Shown piece after piece: positions 35,974 to 46,754 of a stretch of 64,000 nt of DNA (position 1 is its first letter; each line of letters begins with the position of its first letter). Made by a program: the position numbers and the translations under genes. The DNA is from Henriciella sp. (GTDB taxonomy: Bacteria; Pseudomonadota; Alphaproteobacteria; Caulobacterales; Hyphomonadaceae), in the NCBI RefSeq assembly GCF_029937755.1, contig NZ_JAPYPG010000003.1, positions 1 to 64,000 of the forward strand, read 5' to 3'. The notes beneath the pieces were generated by a model. The model saw only the letters and a program-made list of their open reading frames with translations. It did no database searches and was not told where the DNA came from.

Positions 35974-38382
35974 CTAGTGGCGGATGGACTCGCCGACATC
36001 GTCGCCTTGCGGCTTGCCGGCCAGGCTCGCCTGAAGCGCGGCCTCATCTTCATCCGACCATTCGATCGGCGACAATGGACGGGTCAGCGCGCGGGCAAAG
36101 ACCTCATTGATGTCCGTCACCGGAACGATCTTCAGGCCACCCTTCACCTCGTCCGGAATTTCATCGAGATCCTTCTCGTTCTCTTCCGGGATGAGGACGG
36201 TCTTGATACCGCCACGCAGGGCCGCAAGGAGTTTCTCCTTCAGGCCACCAATCGGCAGCACCCGACCACGCAGGGAGACCTCACCGGTCATCGCCACATC
36301 GCGGCGCACCGGGTTACCGGTCAGCAGCGACACGATTGCCGTCGTCATCGCGATACCCGCCGACGGGCCATCCTTCGGCGTTGCGCCATCCGGAACGTGC
36401 ACGTGAATGTCGGTCGTGTTGAACTGGCTCGGCTTGATACCGACCATGACGGATCGCGACCGGACCAGCGAACTCGCCGCCTGGATCGATTCTTTCATCA
36501 CGTCCTTCAGGTTGCCCGTGACCTTCATCATGCCGCGGCCAGGCATCTGGACGGCTTCGATGGTCAGCAGGTCGCCGCCCGTCTCCGTCCAGGCAAGGCC
36601 GGTAACAGCACCGATCTGGTCTTCCTCGTCTGCCAGGCCGAAGCGGAATTTCCGCACGCCGGCGAAGTCGGGAAGGTTGTCGGCCGTCACCTCAATGACC
36701 GTCTCGCCCTTCTGGGTGATGCGGCGCACTGCCTTGCGGGCAAGGCGTGCCAGTTCGCGCTCGAGATTACGAACACCGGCTTCCCGCGTATAGTAGCGGA
36801 TGAGATCGCGAATGGCTTCGCTGTTAACGATCCATTCGCTCTCGGCAAGCCCGTGATCCTTACGAATCTTGGGCAGCAGGTGACGTTCGGCGATCTGCAG
36901 CTTCTCCGGTTCAGTGTAGCCGGCGATGCGGATGATCTCCATCCGGTCGAGAAGCGGCTGCGGCATGTTGAGCGAGTTCGCCGTCGTCACGAACATCACG
37001 TCCGAAAGGTCGTAATCGACTTCCAGATAGTGGTCGTTGAACGTCGAATTCTGCGCCGGATCGAGCACTTCGAGAAGCGCCGAGGCCGGGTCGCCGCGAT
37101 GGTCCATGCCCATCTTGTCGATCTCGTCGAGCAGGAAGAGCGGATTGCCGGATTTGGCCTTCTTCATTGACTGAATGATCCGGCCCGGCATGGAGCCGAT
37201 ATAGGTCCGGCGGTGACCGCGGATCTCGCTCTCGTCACGCACGCCGCCAAGCGACACGCGCACGAAGTCACGGCCCGTAGCTTCCGCAATCGAGCGACCG
37301 AGCGACGTCTTGCCGACGCCGGGCGGGCCCACGAGGCAGAGGATCGGACCCTTCATCTTCTGGGTGCGCTTCTGCACGGCCAGATATTCGATGATCCGTT
37401 CCTTCACCTTCTCCAGACCGTAATGGTCATGATCGAGCTGTTCCTCGGCCTTGTCGAGATCGGTAGAGATTTCCTTGCGGTGCCCCCAGGGCAGCGCAAG
37501 CAGCCAGTCCAGATAGTTCCGAACCACAGTCGACTCTGCCGACATCGGGCTCATCTGGCGAAGCTTTTTCATCTCCTGATCGGCTTTCGCGCGGGCTTCC
37601 TCGCTAAGAGGGGTTTCGCGGATCTTTTCTTCGAGCTCCGCAACCTCGTCACGCTCGCCTTCTCCGGCATCGCCCAGTTCGCGCTGAATGGCCTTCATCT
37701 GCTCATTCAGATAATATTCGCGCTGGGTCTTCTCCATTTGGCGTTTGACGCGGTTCTTGATCTTCCGCTCCATCTGCATCATGCCCATTTCGCCCTCCAT
37801 CAGGGCAAACACCTTCTCGAGGCGCTCACGGGCATTGGTCATTTCAAGCAGCTCCTGCTTGTCAGAGAGCTTGACCTGCAGCTGGGATGCGACCGCGTCG
37901 GCAAGCTTGCCGGCGTCGGTGATCTGCGAAACCGTCGCAACGGATTCCGGCGGGATTTTGCGATTGAGCTTGGCGTAGTTCTCGAACTGGTCGATCACGG
38001 CGCGCGCCAAGGCCTGCACCTCACCCGTATCGCCGGCTTCCGGCTCGACGAGTTCGACATCGGCGTCGAAATAGGTGTCGCGGTCGTTGAATTCGACAAT
38101 ACGCGCGCGGCTTGAGCCTTCGACCAGAACCTTGACCGTGCCGTCCGGCAGCTTCAGCAGCTGCAGGATCGTGGCAACAGTACCAAGCTGGTGAATGTCT
38201 TCGGCCGTCGGGTCATCGGTCGAGGGGTCTTTCTGAGCCACGAGCATAATCTCGTTCTCACCCTCATCGACCATTTCAAGAGCCCGGACGGACTTGTCAC
38301 GCCCCACAAAGAGCGGCGCGACCATGTCTGGGAAAACCACAATGTCCCTCAGAGGAAGGACAGGGAGGGTTTGCTTGGGCAT
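35974..38382 (-). CDS. lon: ATP-dependent Lon protease
   Basis: An 802-residue AAA+ serine protease that degrades misfolded and regulatory proteins; in Caulobacter relatives it removes CcrM, SciP and DnaA. It has the N-terminal LonB-like substrate domain ([16 protein letters not shown]), the Walker [12 protein letters not shown], Walker [10 protein letters not shown], and the C-terminal protease domain with catalytic Ser in [10 protein letters not shown] and Lys downstream in LKEKLLAA. Length is normal. AGGAGG lies six bases before the ATG. It is third in the minus-strand order clpP-clpX-lon. Confidence 0.97.
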   Translation of the reverse strand: MPKQTLPVLPLRDIVVFPDMVAPLFVGRDKSVRALEMVDEGENEIMLVAQKDPSTDDPTAEDIHQLGTVATILQLLKLPDGTVKVLVEGSSRARIVEFNDRDTYFDADVELVEPEAGDTGEVQALARAVIDQFENYAKLNRKIPPESVATVSQITDAGKLADAVASQLQVKLSDKQELLEMTNARERLEKVFALMEGEMGMMQMERKIKNRVKRQMEKTQREYYLNEQMKAIQRELGDAGEGERDEVAELEEKIRETPLSEEARAKADQEMKKLRQMSPMSAESTVVRNYLDWLLALPWGHRKEISTDLDKAEEQLDHDHYGLEKVKERIIEYLAVQKRTQKMKGPILCLVGPPGVGKTSLGRSIAEATGRDFVRVSLGGVRDESEIRGHRRTYIGSMPGRIIQSMKKAKSGNPLFLLDEIDKMGMDHRGDPASALLEVLDPAQNSTFNDHYLEVDYDLSDVMFVTTANSLNMPQPLLDRMEIIRIAGYTEPEKLQIAERHLLPKIRKDHGLAESEWIVNSEAIRDLIRYYTREAGVRNLERELARLARKAVRRITQKGETVIEVTADNLPDFAGVRKFRFGLADEEDQIGAVTGLAWTETGGDLLTIEAVQMPGRGMMKVTGNLKDVMKESIQAASSLVRSRSVMVGIKPSQFNTTDIHVHVPDGATPKDGPSAGIAMTTAIVSLLTGNPVRRDVAMTGEVSLRGRVLPIGGLKEKLLAALRGGIKTVLIPEENEKDLDEIPDEVKGGLKIVPVTDINEVFARALTRPLSPIEWSDEDEAALQASLAGKPQGDDVGESIRH

Positions 38383-38526
38383 TTGATGCCTCCTCTAGAT
38401 CCGTGGATCCTGCTCAGCAGCGATCCTGCCGGCGTCCGTTCAGTCTGGACGATTCCGGCTTCTACTGAAAGATGTGGAGGTAAATACGCGCCATTCAAGC
38501 TGGCTTGCGCATGCCTTTCCTGTGGA

Positions 38527-39792
38527 TCAGGACGCTTCGCTGGGTTTCGCCGATTTGGCGTGCACGTGCAGCGGCGCGGCGTGGCCTTCGACCACTTCCC
38601 CGTTGACCACAATCTCCTCAACACCACGCAGGTTCGGCAGCTCGAACATCGTGTCGAGCAGAATGCCTTCGAGGATCGAGCGCAGGCCACGGGCACCGGT
38701 CTTGCGGGCAATCGCCTTGCGGGCGACAGCCGTCAGGGCCTCGTCGGTGAAGGTCAGCACCACATCCTCCATGTCGAAGAGACGCTGATACTGCTTGAGC
38801 AGTGCGTTCTTCGGCTGGGTGAGGATTTCGATAAGCGCTTCCTCATCGAGGTCTTCCAGGGTCGCGATGACCGGAAGACGGCCGATGAATTCCGGGATCA
38901 GGCCGTAGCGTTGCAGGTCTTCCGGCTCGACATCGCGCAAGACTTCGCCGACGCCACGGGCGTCCGGATCCTTCACATCGGCGCCGAAACCCATCCGGGT
39001 CCCCTCGCCGCGCGAGCTGATGATCTTGTCGAGTCCGGCAAACGCGCCGCCACAGATGAAGAGGATATTGGTCGTGTCCACCTGCAGGAATTCCTGCTGG
39101 GGATGCTTGCGTCCACCTTGCGGCGGAACCGATGCGACCGTGCCTTCCATGATCTTCAGAAGGGCCTGCTGCACGCCCTCGCCCGACACGTCGCGCGTTA
39201 TGGACGGATTATCGGACTTGCGGGAAATCTTGTCGATCTCGTCGATATAGACAATCCCGCGCTGTGCGCGCTCGACATTATAGTCTGCCGATTGAAGCAG
39301 CTTCAGCACAATGTTCTCGACATCCTCGCCGACATAGCCGGCTTCAGTGAGCGTCGTGGCATCGGCCATCGTGAAGGGCACATCCAGGATGCGCGCCAGC
39401 GTCTGGGCCAGCAGCGTCTTGCCGCAACCGGTCGGGCCGACAAGCAGGATGTTCGACTTCGCAAGCTCGACACCATCGGAGGTGGAGGCATGCGAGAGCC
39501 GCTTATAGTGGTTGTGGACCGCGACCGACAGAATGCGCTTGGCATACTGCTGGCCGATCACGTAATCGTCGAGCACATCGCAGATTTCGCGCGGGGTCGG
39601 AACGCCTTCCTTCGACTTGAAGCCGGACGCTTTGCTCTCCTCGCGGATGATGTCCATGCAGAGTTCGACGCATTCGTCGCAGATGAACACCGTCGGGCCG
39701 GCGATGAGCTTCTTCACTTCATGCTGGCTCTTGCCGCAGAAGGAGCAGTAAAGCGTATTCTTCGAATCGCCGGTGCCGGTTTGTTTCGTCAT
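38527..39792 (-). CDS. clpX: ATP-dependent Clp protease ATP-binding subunit ClpX
   Basis: A 421-residue AAA+ unfoldase that feeds substrates to ClpP. The N-terminal zinc-binding domain has CSFC and CDEC-VELC, followed by Walker [13 protein letters not shown], Walker [10 protein letters not shown] and the [10 protein letters not shown] pore/sensor region. The C-terminal tail is normal. It stands between clpP (119-base gap) and lon (144-base gap). In alphaproteobacteria ClpXP drives the cell cycle through CtrA proteolysis. Confidence 0.97.
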   Translation of the reverse strand: MTKQTGTGDSKNTLYCSFCGKSQHEVKKLIAGPTVFICDECVELCMDIIREESKASGFKSKEGVPTPREICDVLDDYVIGQQYAKRILSVAVHNHYKRLSHASTSDGVELAKSNILLVGPTGCGKTLLAQTLARILDVPFTMADATTLTEAGYVGEDVENIVLKLLQSADYNVERAQRGIVYIDEIDKISRKSDNPSITRDVSGEGVQQALLKIMEGTVASVPPQGGRKHPQQEFLQVDTTNILFICGGAFAGLDKIISSRGEGTRMGFGADVKDPDARGVGEVLRDVEPEDLQRYGLIPEFIGRLPVIATLEDLDEEALIEILTQPKNALLKQYQRLFDMEDVVLTFTDEALTAVARKAIARKTGARGLRSILEGILLDTMFELPNLRGVEEIVVNGEVVEGHAAPLHVHAKSAKPSEAS

Positions 39793-39911
39793 GGCTACCT
39801 CAATGCTTGCGACCCATTAACGCACGATTTATGCCGCGCGCAAAAGCTCGCTTGCTTTCGATCTTATTTTCTAAGCCCGGGCACGCAAGTCTACCTGCAC
39901 ACCAATCCGGA

Positions 39912-40535
39912 CTATTTGTCGTCCTCGCTTTGACGACGCTCATAAACCTGGTCGATCAGGCCGAAATCCTTGGCCTCTTCCGCAGTCATGAACGTGTCCC
40001 GATCAAGCTTGCGCTCGATTGTGTCATAATCCTGACCGGTGTGTTTTACGTAAATATTATTGAGACGGCGTTTCAGTTCGAGAATTTCCTCGGCATGGCG
40101 CTCAATGTCGGTTGCGACACCGCGATAGCCGCCGGACGGCTGGTGGACCATCACGCGCGCATTCGGTAGCGCGATCCGCATCCCCTTCTTGCCGGCCGCA
40201 AGCAGGAGCGAGCCCATGCTGGCCGCCTGACCGATGCACACGGTCGAGATCGGGCAGCGAATATATTGCATCGTGTCGTAAATCGCGAGCCCGGACGAAA
40301 CATAGCCGCCGGGGCTGTTGATATACATCGAGATCTCTTTCTTCGGGCTCTCGGACTCCAGGAAGAGAAGCTGCGAGGTGATGAGCGCGGCCATGCCGTC
40401 ATCGATCCCGCCGGTCACGAAGATGATCCGTTCCTTGAGAAGGCGGGAGAAAATGTCGAAGGCCCGCTCGCCACGGCTCGTCTGTTCGACGACCATGGGG
40501 ACAAGATTGAGAGCGGTTTCGTGGGGGTCGTTCAT
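39912..40535 (-). CDS. clpP: ATP-dependent Clp protease proteolytic subunit
   Basis: A 207-residue serine peptidase that forms the ClpP barrel. Catalytic residues are Ser in [10 protein letters not shown], His in [12 protein letters not shown] and the Asp in the C-terminal LDRDTFM region. The mature enzyme starts near [20 protein letters not shown]. The ATG at 40535 (MNDPHETA) has GGAAG seven bases upstream; longer frames to 40622 lack support. In many bacteria tig lies directly upstream; here tig is about 4.8 kb away on the other strand, with glnA-glnB and four more protein genes between. Confidence 0.96.
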   Translation of the reverse strand: MNDPHETALNLVPMVVEQTSRGERAFDIFSRLLKERIIFVTGGIDDGMAALITSQLLFLESESPKKEISMYINSPGGYVSSGLAIYDTMQYIRCPISTVCIGQAASMGSLLLAAGKKGMRIALPNARVMVHQPSGGYRGVATDIERHAEEILELKRRLNNIYVKHTGQDYDTIERKLDRDTFMTAEEAKDFGLIDQVYERRQSEDDK

Positions 40536-40668
40536 TCGAGCACTTCCAGCCATAAAAATGTAAGATTCCAGCCTGCGTCGTCGCAGAGCTTTGCATATTT
40601 GTCCAGCACCGCATTCACGCAAGGCCGGTTATGATGACAGCCGTGGAAATCTTTGGCCGCCAAATGAA

Positions 40669-40697
40669 ATTGCGCCGGACGCGTGGCCCGGCGCAAT
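40669..40697 (-). terminator. Probable terminator after glnA
   Basis: ATTGCGCCGG (40669-40678) pairs with CCGGCGCAAT (40688-40697) around 9 bases. On the minus strand it starts 23 bases after the glnA stop and is followed by TTCATTTGG, a weak T run. Confidence 0.65.
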
Positions 40698-40719
40698 CGT
40701 CTCATAAGGAGATTCGGCC

Positions 40720-42123
40720 CTAGACCTTGTAGTACATGTCGAATTCGACCGGGTGCGGGTGCAGCTGAAGGCGCTCCACCTCTTCCATCTTGAGGTCGAT
40801 ATAGGCATCGAGCTGATCGTCATCAAAGACATTGCCCTTGGTCAGGAAGCCGCGATCGGCATTGAGACTTTCAAGCGCTTCACGCAGCGAGCCGCAGACC
40901 TGGGGAATCGACTTCGCCTCTTCCGGCGGCAGGTCGTAGAGGTCCTTGTCCATGGCATCGCCCGGATGGATCTTGTTCTCGATCCCGTCGAGACCAGCCA
41001 TCAGCAGGGCCGCAAAGGCGAGATACGGGTTGGCCGTCGGATCCGGGAAGCGGGTCTCGATACGCTTGGCCTTGGGGCTGGATCCGAACGGAATGCGGAT
41101 GGAGGCAGACCGGTTGCGGGCAGAATAGGCCAGCATGACCGGGGCTTCGAAGCCCGGCACAAGCCGCTTGTACGAATTGGTTGACGGATTTGTCAGCGCG
41201 TTCAGCGCCTTGGCGTGTTTGATGATGCCGCCGATATAGAAGAGGCACTGCTCAGACAGGCCGGCGTACATGTCACCCGCAAAGGTTGGCTTGGAGCCGT
41301 CCCAGATGGACTGGTGAACGTGCATGCCCGAGCCATTGTCATCGAAGTAGGGCTTCGGCATGAACGTCGCCGTCTTGCCGTACTGGGCCGCCACGTTGTG
41401 GACGACATACTTATACAGCTGCAGCCGGTCGGCCATCTTGGTCAGCGTCGAAAACTTCAAGCCCAGCTCGTGTTGAGCCGGCGCCACCTCGTGGTGATGC
41501 TTTTCTGGCTCGAGGCCGATCTCACCCATGATGGCGAGCATTTCAGACCGCATGTCCTGCTCGGAATCGATCGGCGGCACCGGGAAATAGCCGCCCTTGG
41601 TGTGCGGACGGTGGCCCATATTGCCGGTCGGGTATTCCTTGCCGGTGTTGAACGGCAGCTCGGTGGAATCGAACGAGTAACCGGTATTGTGCGGGTCGGT
41701 CGACCAGCGAACATCGTCGAAGACGAAGAACTCCGCTTCAGGGCCGAAATAGGCAGTGGTGCCAACGCCAGCCTGCTTCAGATAGGCTTCGGCCTTCTTG
41801 GCTGTGGTGCGCGGGTCACGACCATAAGCCTGGCCGGTCATCGGGTCGAGAATGTCACAAAAGACCGAGAGCGTCGTCTGCTGGAAGAAAGGATCGATGA
41901 TCGCTGCGCTCGTGTCAGGCTTGAGCAGCATGTCGGATTCATTGATCGTCTTCCAGCCCGCAACGGACGAACCGTCGAACATCTGGCCCTCGACGAAAAA
42001 GTCGTCGTCGACCATGCCCTTGTCGAAGGTGACGTGCTGCATCTTGCCGCGCGGATCAGTGAAACGAAGGTCAACGAACTCGACGTCCTTTTCCTTCATC
42101 AGCTTCATTAGGTTTTCGGCCAT
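40720..42123 (-). CDS. glnA: Glutamine synthetase, type I
   Basis: A 467-residue enzyme that makes glutamine from glutamate, ammonia and ATP. It has the beta-grasp N-terminus ([16 protein letters not shown]), [11 protein letters not shown] metal site, the [10 protein letters not shown] and [17 protein letters not shown] active-site segments, and the adenylylation site Tyr396 in [10 protein letters not shown], so activity is likely controlled by GlnE. It follows glnB on the same strand after 64 bases, the usual alphaproteobacterial glnBA order. Confidence 0.97.
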   Translation of the reverse strand: MAENLMKLMKEKDVEFVDLRFTDPRGKMQHVTFDKGMVDDDFFVEGQMFDGSSVAGWKTINESDMLLKPDTSAAIIDPFFQQTTLSVFCDILDPMTGQAYGRDPRTTAKKAEAYLKQAGVGTTAYFGPEAEFFVFDDVRWSTDPHNTGYSFDSTELPFNTGKEYPTGNMGHRPHTKGGYFPVPPIDSEQDMRSEMLAIMGEIGLEPEKHHHEVAPAQHELGLKFSTLTKMADRLQLYKYVVHNVAAQYGKTATFMPKPYFDDNGSGMHVHQSIWDGSKPTFAGDMYAGLSEQCLFYIGGIIKHAKALNALTNPSTNSYKRLVPGFEAPVMLAYSARNRSASIRIPFGSSPKAKRIETRFPDPTANPYLAFAALLMAGLDGIENKIHPGDAMDKDLYDLPPEEAKSIPQVCGSLREALESLNADRGFLTKGNVFDDDQLDAYIDLKMEEVERLQLHPHPVEFDMYYKV

Positions 42124-42187
42124 TTAGCCCTCCAGTTGATATCGAATGTATTCGCCGCCCGGGAGGCGGAAAGATTGGACTTTGTTA

Positions 42188-42721
<534 letters not shown>

Positions 42722-42762
42722 CTAGCTTGTCAGCAATAAGAACAGGATGCGGGCACAGCACC

Positions 42763-43536
42763 ATGACAACCGCCAGTTATTATATAGACCCCTCACGGGA
42801 ACACCCGAAATTCAGGCCCCTCAAGGCCTGGACCCATATGCAACGTCTTATCGCGAACAAGGAAGACACCGAGCAGGTCTTCCACATCATTGAATCGCTG
42901 AACGGCAGTTCGACCCTCAAGGATTTCGAGCGCTTCATGGCGACCGAACAAGGCCAGGCACAGCTTCGGAAACGGACCTTCCTGCCGCCCATTCTCGATG
43001 ACCACGCCCCGCTACACCAAATGCCGGACGGCAGTGTCGGACGCACCTATGCCGAATTCATGGAGCGCGAAGGGCTTTCAGCCGCCGGTTTGGTTGCTGA
43101 AAGCGAAAAGCGCCCCGCACCCTGGCGGGACATCAAGGACGACCTGCTCTGGTACGGCAATCGCCTGCGCGACACCCATGACATGATGCACATCCTCACA
43201 GGCTATGGCCGCGACGCGCTCGGCGAAGCCGCCCTACTCGGCTTCACGCACAGCCAGCATGGCGGACTGGGCGTCAGCTTCATCGCCTTCATGGGCGGGC
43301 GCCAGATCGCCAAGGCGGCGCCCCGGGATGCGCGCATCCGAGAGGTCATCCGCGAAGGCCGGCGCAATGGCAAGCTGGCCAGCCGCATCATCGAACAGGA
43401 TATCGAGGCCCTCCTTCCCCGCCAGCTTGATGAGGTCCGCCGTGAGCTCAACATCCACGAGCCGGCCGCCTACCATCGGGCCCATGAGGTCGTCCGTGCC
43501 CACGGACTGGATCCATATCAGGCAATGGCAGCTTGA
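42763..43536 (+). CDS. COQ4-like protein (ubiquinone biosynthesis family)
   Basis: A 257-residue COQ4-family protein. The family zinc motif HDxxH-(x)11-E is intact (His139, Asp140, His143, Glu155 in HDMMHILTGYG). In eukaryotes COQ4 takes part in ubiquinone ring chemistry; the role of the bacterial members is less clear. The ATG at 42763 fits the conserved start better than the 42628 frame start. The next gene, a histidine phosphatase, starts four bases before its stop, so both are translated together. Confidence 0.88.
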   Translation: MTTASYYIDPSREHPKFRPLKAWTHMQRLIANKEDTEQVFHIIESLNGSSTLKDFERFMATEQGQAQLRKRTFLPPILDDHAPLHQMPDGSVGRTYAEFMEREGLSAAGLVAESEKRPAPWRDIKDDLLWYGNRLRDTHDMMHILTGYGRDALGEAALLGFTHSQHGGLGVSFIAFMGGRQIAKAAPRDARIREVIREGRRNGKLASRIIEQDIEALLPRQLDEVRRELNIHEPAAYHRAHEVVRAHGLDPYQAMAA

Positions 43537-44072
43537 TCTGCCTCGTCCGACACGGTGAAGCCGAAGCCGGCTGGGGCCATGCGGCCGATCCGGGCCTCTC
43601 CACGCTTGGTGGCCAACAGGCTGAGGCTGTCGGTGAACAGCTCGCGCGTCAGCCTTTCGAGCAGGCGTTCTCAAGCCCCATGGCGCGCTGCCAGCAGACC
43701 TCCCGCCCCTTCGCCAGGCGAAGCGGCCTCACAATTGCTACCGAACCGAAGGTCAGCGAGATCCCGACGCCGGAGGGGCTTGACGATCGCGTCGCTTGGC
43801 TACGTGGTTTTATGGCCGGCACCTGGGACGAGGCCCTGCCGCTGCTCCACGACTGGCGCAAAGCTCTTATCGAACGGGTCGAAGCCCTTCCCGACAATAC
43901 CGTCGTCTTCACGCATTTCATCGCCATCAATAGCATTGTCGGGCATCTCAGTGGTTCGCAATTGGTTACCAGCTTCCGGCCGGGTCATTGCTCTGTAACA
44001 CGGCTCAACAAGGGGGCGGATGGATTGTCGGTGAGCGAATTGGGAAGCGAAGCGGCGACCCAGGTTCTCTGA
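43533..44072 (+). CDS. Histidine phosphatase family protein (phosphoglycerate mutase-like)
   Basis: A 179-residue protein with the catalytic LVRHGEAEAG at the very N-terminus, SSPMARCQQTS and the late VVFTHFIAINSI His. It lacks long extensions, so the phosphate donor is not predictable. The TTG start at 43533 overlaps the COQ4-like stop, and the RHG motif only five residues in leaves no later start. SixA, CobC or unspecified phosphatases share this fold. Confidence 0.85.
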   Translation: MICLVRHGEAEAGWGHAADPGLSTLGGQQAEAVGEQLARQPFEQAFSSPMARCQQTSRPFARRSGLTIATEPKVSEIPTPEGLDDRVAWLRGFMAGTWDEALPLLHDWRKALIERVEALPDNTVVFTHFIAINSIVGHLSGSQLVTSFRPGHCSVTRLNKGADGLSVSELGSEAATQVL

Positions 44073-44111
44073 TCAGTTCTTTTTGCGGCGCTCCAAAAGC
44101 CTTTCCAAAAG

Positions 44112-44132
44112 TGGGCTGTAATTGGGCTGTAA
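44112..44132 (+). repeat. Tandem repeat of TGGGCTGTAA before nnrD
   Basis: Two copies of TGGGCTGTAA lie at 44112-44121 and 44123-44132, with an 11-base period, close to one helical turn. TCCAAAAG is also duplicated just upstream. The block is about 120 bases before the NAD(P)H-hydrate dehydratase start and could be a regulator-binding array. Confidence 0.4.
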
Positions 44133-44250
44133 CTGGAACGTTTCTGGAGTCCCGATTCTGGCAGAATATCCTCCGGACGTTTTGCCACCGGCCACATGAT
44201 CGCCTATCGGGAAACTTGATCGAATTTCCCTCCCGAGGTCTATCTTACGC

Positions 44251-45096
44251 ATGAGCGCCCAAGACATCGAAACCAACTCTCCTGATCTATGGTTCAAGCA
44301 CTGGCCGTGGCCGGAAGGCGACACCCATAAGCATGCCCGGGGTGCGCTTGGATGCGTAACAGGGCCAGCCGCCTCGACCGGAGCCGCCCGCCTGTCAGCC
44401 CGGGCCGGACTGCGCGTCGGCGCGGGTCTGGCAACCCTTTTCTCGCCACCGGGCGCGGTTCTCGTGAATGCCAGCCACGAGACGGCTGTCATGGTGAAAC
44501 CCTTTCGTGACACGGAAGAGCTCGCTGCTCTGGCCGAAACCTGTCAGTGCGCCCTGATCGGCCCTGGTGCCGGTGTCAGCGACGCCACTCGGAACAACAC
44601 ACTGACAATACTGGAAAAAGCCGGCTCAGCCGTGCTCGATGCAGATGCGCTGACCGTCTTCAAGGACGAGCCCGAAACGCTGTTTCAAAAGGTCAATCGC
44701 CCTACCCTGTTCACACCCCATCCCGGCGAGTTCGGGCGGCTCTTCCCGAAGCTGCTGGACACGGAGACCCGCGAAGCAGCTGCCAGCATGGCGGCCGTGC
44801 GTTCGGGGGCTGTCGTCATACTGAAGGGGGCAGAAAGCGTGATTGCGTCACCGGATGGCAGCATCGTGCGCAATACCCATGCTTCGCCTTTCCTGGCGAC
44901 AGCAGGCAGCGGAGACGTTCTGGCGGGAATCGCTGGCGGCCTGATGGCGCAAGGCATGCCCGTCTTCGAGGCGGCCTGCGCTGCCTGCTGGGTCCATGGC
45001 GATCTTGGCTGCCGTCTCGGCCCCGGCCTGATCGCTGAAGACCTTCCAGACGCGCTACCTGCACTGCTTGCGGACTTCTATGACAGCAAGGCTTGA
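44251..45096 (+). CDS. nnrD: ADP-dependent NAD(P)H-hydrate dehydratase, single-domain
   Basis: A 281-residue YjeF C-terminal-type kinase-fold enzyme that dehydrates the damaged NAD(P)HX back to NAD(P)H using ADP. It shows the LIGPGAG segment, AVLDADAL, PTLFTPHPGEFGRL, KGAESVIASPDG and the TAGSGDVLAGI active site. The N-terminal epimerase (NnrE) half found fused in most bacteria is absent, so the epimerase must be elsewhere or missing. Proximity to glnB-glnA agrees with the order seen in other alphaproteobacteria, but the strand differs here. Confidence 0.9.
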   Translation: MSAQDIETNSPDLWFKHWPWPEGDTHKHARGALGCVTGPAASTGAARLSARAGLRVGAGLATLFSPPGAVLVNASHETAVMVKPFRDTEELAALAETCQCALIGPGAGVSDATRNNTLTILEKAGSAVLDADALTVFKDEPETLFQKVNRPTLFTPHPGEFGRLFPKLLDTETREAAASMAAVRSGAVVILKGAESVIASPDGSIVRNTHASPFLATAGSGDVLAGIAGGLMAQGMPVFEAACAACWVHGDLGCRLGPGLIAEDLPDALPALLADFYDSKA

Positions 45097-45138
45097 ATGC
45101 CCTGCCCGCTGCGATTAACAGGACGGCTCGCAACTGAT

Positions 45139-45223
45139 GCGGATGTGGCGAAATTGGTAGACGCACCAGATTTAGGTTCTGGCGCCGCGAGGCGTGGGGG
45201 TTCAAGTCCCTCCATCCGCACCA
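45139..45223 (+). tRNA. tRNA-Leu (anticodon TAG)
   Basis: GCGGATGTGGCGAAATTGG opens an 85-nt class II tRNA. The anticodon stem CCAGA/TCTGG encloses TTTAGGT, giving anticodon TAG. The long variable arm (CGCCGCGAGGCG), T arm GGGGGTTCAAGTCCCTC and an encoded CCA end at 45223 are all present. It lies between nnrD and tig. Confidence 0.97.
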
Positions 45224-45347
45224 TGTGAAATTGCTAATGTCCCCCGCATAGACAGTGGAGCAGCCCTGTGACATACAGCGCCGCTTCAAGGATAATCTAT
45301 GCCAATCCCGCGCAATCAGCGCCCAATGGGCACAAGGAATTAGAACG

Positions 45348-46682
45348 ATGGAATGCACCGAAACCACCGATGGCCTCAGCCGCATGTACAAGGTCAAGGT
45401 GCCGGCAAGCGAGCTTAAGACCCGTCTCGATGAGCGTATCGAGGAAATCCGCCCGCAAATGAAGCTCAAGGGCTTCCGTCCGGGTAAGGTGCCGGCCTCC
45501 CATGTGCGCAAGATGTTCGGCAAATCCATCATGGGCGAAGTCGTCGAGGCCGCCATGAAGGAAACGAGCGAAAAGGCCATTGCCGACGCCAATGTGCGCC
45601 CCGCTTCCCAGCCGGACATGCACATGGAAAGCGACATGGAAAAGGTGCTCGATGGCGAGGAAGATCTTGCCTATCACATGCATGTCGACGTCATGCCAGA
45701 CTTTGAACCTGCTGATGCCACGACGCTGAAGGTAACACGTCCCGTGTCAGAGGTGGATGACGAGGCCCTCAACGAGGCGCTCGACCGCGTCGCAGAAAAC
45801 AACATGAAGTACGAGGCCCGCGGAAAGACCGCCAAGGCCCGCGATGGCGATGCCATCGTGATTGACTTTGTCGGCAAGCTCGACGGCGAACCGTTCGAAG
45901 GCGGCGCTGCGGAAGACCACACGCTCGTGCTCGGCTCAAACAGCTTCATACCGGGCTTCGAAGAGCAGCTTGTCGGCGTGAAAGCCGGCGACGAGAAGTC
46001 CGTCGAGGTGAAGTTCCCTGATCAGTATCAGGCCGAGCACCTGGCCGGTAAGGACGCCGTGTTCGACGTTACCGTCCACGAAGTCCGCGCTCCCAAGAAA
46101 CCCGATATCGACGAGGAATTCGCCAAGGGGCTCGGGATCGAGTCGCTCGACGAGCTCAAGGATCTCGTGAAGCAGCAGCTTCAGCAGGAACTCGACAGTG
46201 CATCCCGCTCAAAAGCCAAGCGCAGTCTTCTCGACGCGCTCGATGACAAGCACGATTTCGAGCTGCCGCCGAAAATGGTCGACATGGAGTTCGACCAGAT
46301 CTGGCAACAGCTGCAGCAGGAGATGGATGCCGGACGGGTTGCTGATGAAGACAAGGACAAGCCGGAAGACCAGCTCAAGGAAGAGTATCGCAAGATCGCA
46401 GAGCGTCGCGTTCGCCTTGGTCTCGTGCTGGCCGAGATTGGTCGCCTGGCAGACATAAAAATCTCCGAGCAGGAAGTTCAGCAGGCGCTGATCCGTGAAG
46501 CCCAGCGCTTTCCGGGCCAGGAACGCCAGGTGATCGAGTTCTTCCAGCAAAATCCGAATGCCATGGCTCAGCTGCGCGCCCCGATCTATGAGGACAAGGT
46601 CGTCGACCACCTCCTCGAGCAGGTCGAGGTCAAGGACAAGAAAGTCTCGCGCGACGAGCTTCTTGCCGAAGACGAAGAATAA
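45348..46682 (+). CDS. tig: Trigger factor
   Basis: A 444-residue ribosome-bound chaperone. The N-terminal ribosome-binding domain has the signature KGFRPGKVPASHVRKMFG, followed by a peptidyl-prolyl isomerase domain (about 155-240, DGDAIVIDFVGKLDGEPFEGG) and a C-terminal helical chaperone domain ending in an acidic tail. AAGGA nine bases before the ATG at 45348 supports the start; the open frame to 45255 is not needed. It is followed by a strong terminator. Confidence 0.96.
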   Translation: MECTETTDGLSRMYKVKVPASELKTRLDERIEEIRPQMKLKGFRPGKVPASHVRKMFGKSIMGEVVEAAMKETSEKAIADANVRPASQPDMHMESDMEKVLDGEEDLAYHMHVDVMPDFEPADATTLKVTRPVSEVDDEALNEALDRVAENNMKYEARGKTAKARDGDAIVIDFVGKLDGEPFEGGAAEDHTLVLGSNSFIPGFEEQLVGVKAGDEKSVEVKFPDQYQAEHLAGKDAVFDVTVHEVRAPKKPDIDEEFAKGLGIESLDELKDLVKQQLQQELDSASRSKAKRSLLDALDDKHDFELPPKMVDMEFDQIWQQLQQEMDAGRVADEDKDKPEDQLKEEYRKIAERRVRLGLVLAEIGRLADIKISEQEVQQALIREAQRFPGQERQVIEFFQQNPNAMAQLRAPIYEDKVVDHLLEQVEVKDKKVSRDELLAEDEE

Positions 46683-46710
46683 GGATCGATTACGGATCCG
46701 CAGTACGTCA

Positions 46711-46743
46711 AAGCCCGGCAGTCCGCTGCCGGGCTTTTTCTTT
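46711..46743 (+). terminator. Rho-independent terminator after tig
   Basis: AAAGCCCGGCAG pairs with CTGCCGGGCTTT around TCCG and is followed by TTTCTTTG. It lies 29 bases after the tig stop, between tig and the convergent gene at 46755, and can work in both directions through the flanking A run. Confidence 0.93.
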
Positions 46744-46754
46744 GCCTGTCCGTG

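Noticed and set aside
35893-37170. 425-residue plus-strand frame opposite lon
   Set aside because: Lon motifs are all on the minus strand; the plus frame is a shadow that also covers the lon terminator.
38191-39933. 580-residue plus-strand frame opposite lon and clpX
   Set aside because: It spans two well-defined genes and the gap between them with no domain, typical of shadow frames in high-GC DNA.
41215-42111. 298-residue plus-strand frame opposite glnA
   Set aside because: Opposite a clear glutamine synthetase; no motif of its own.
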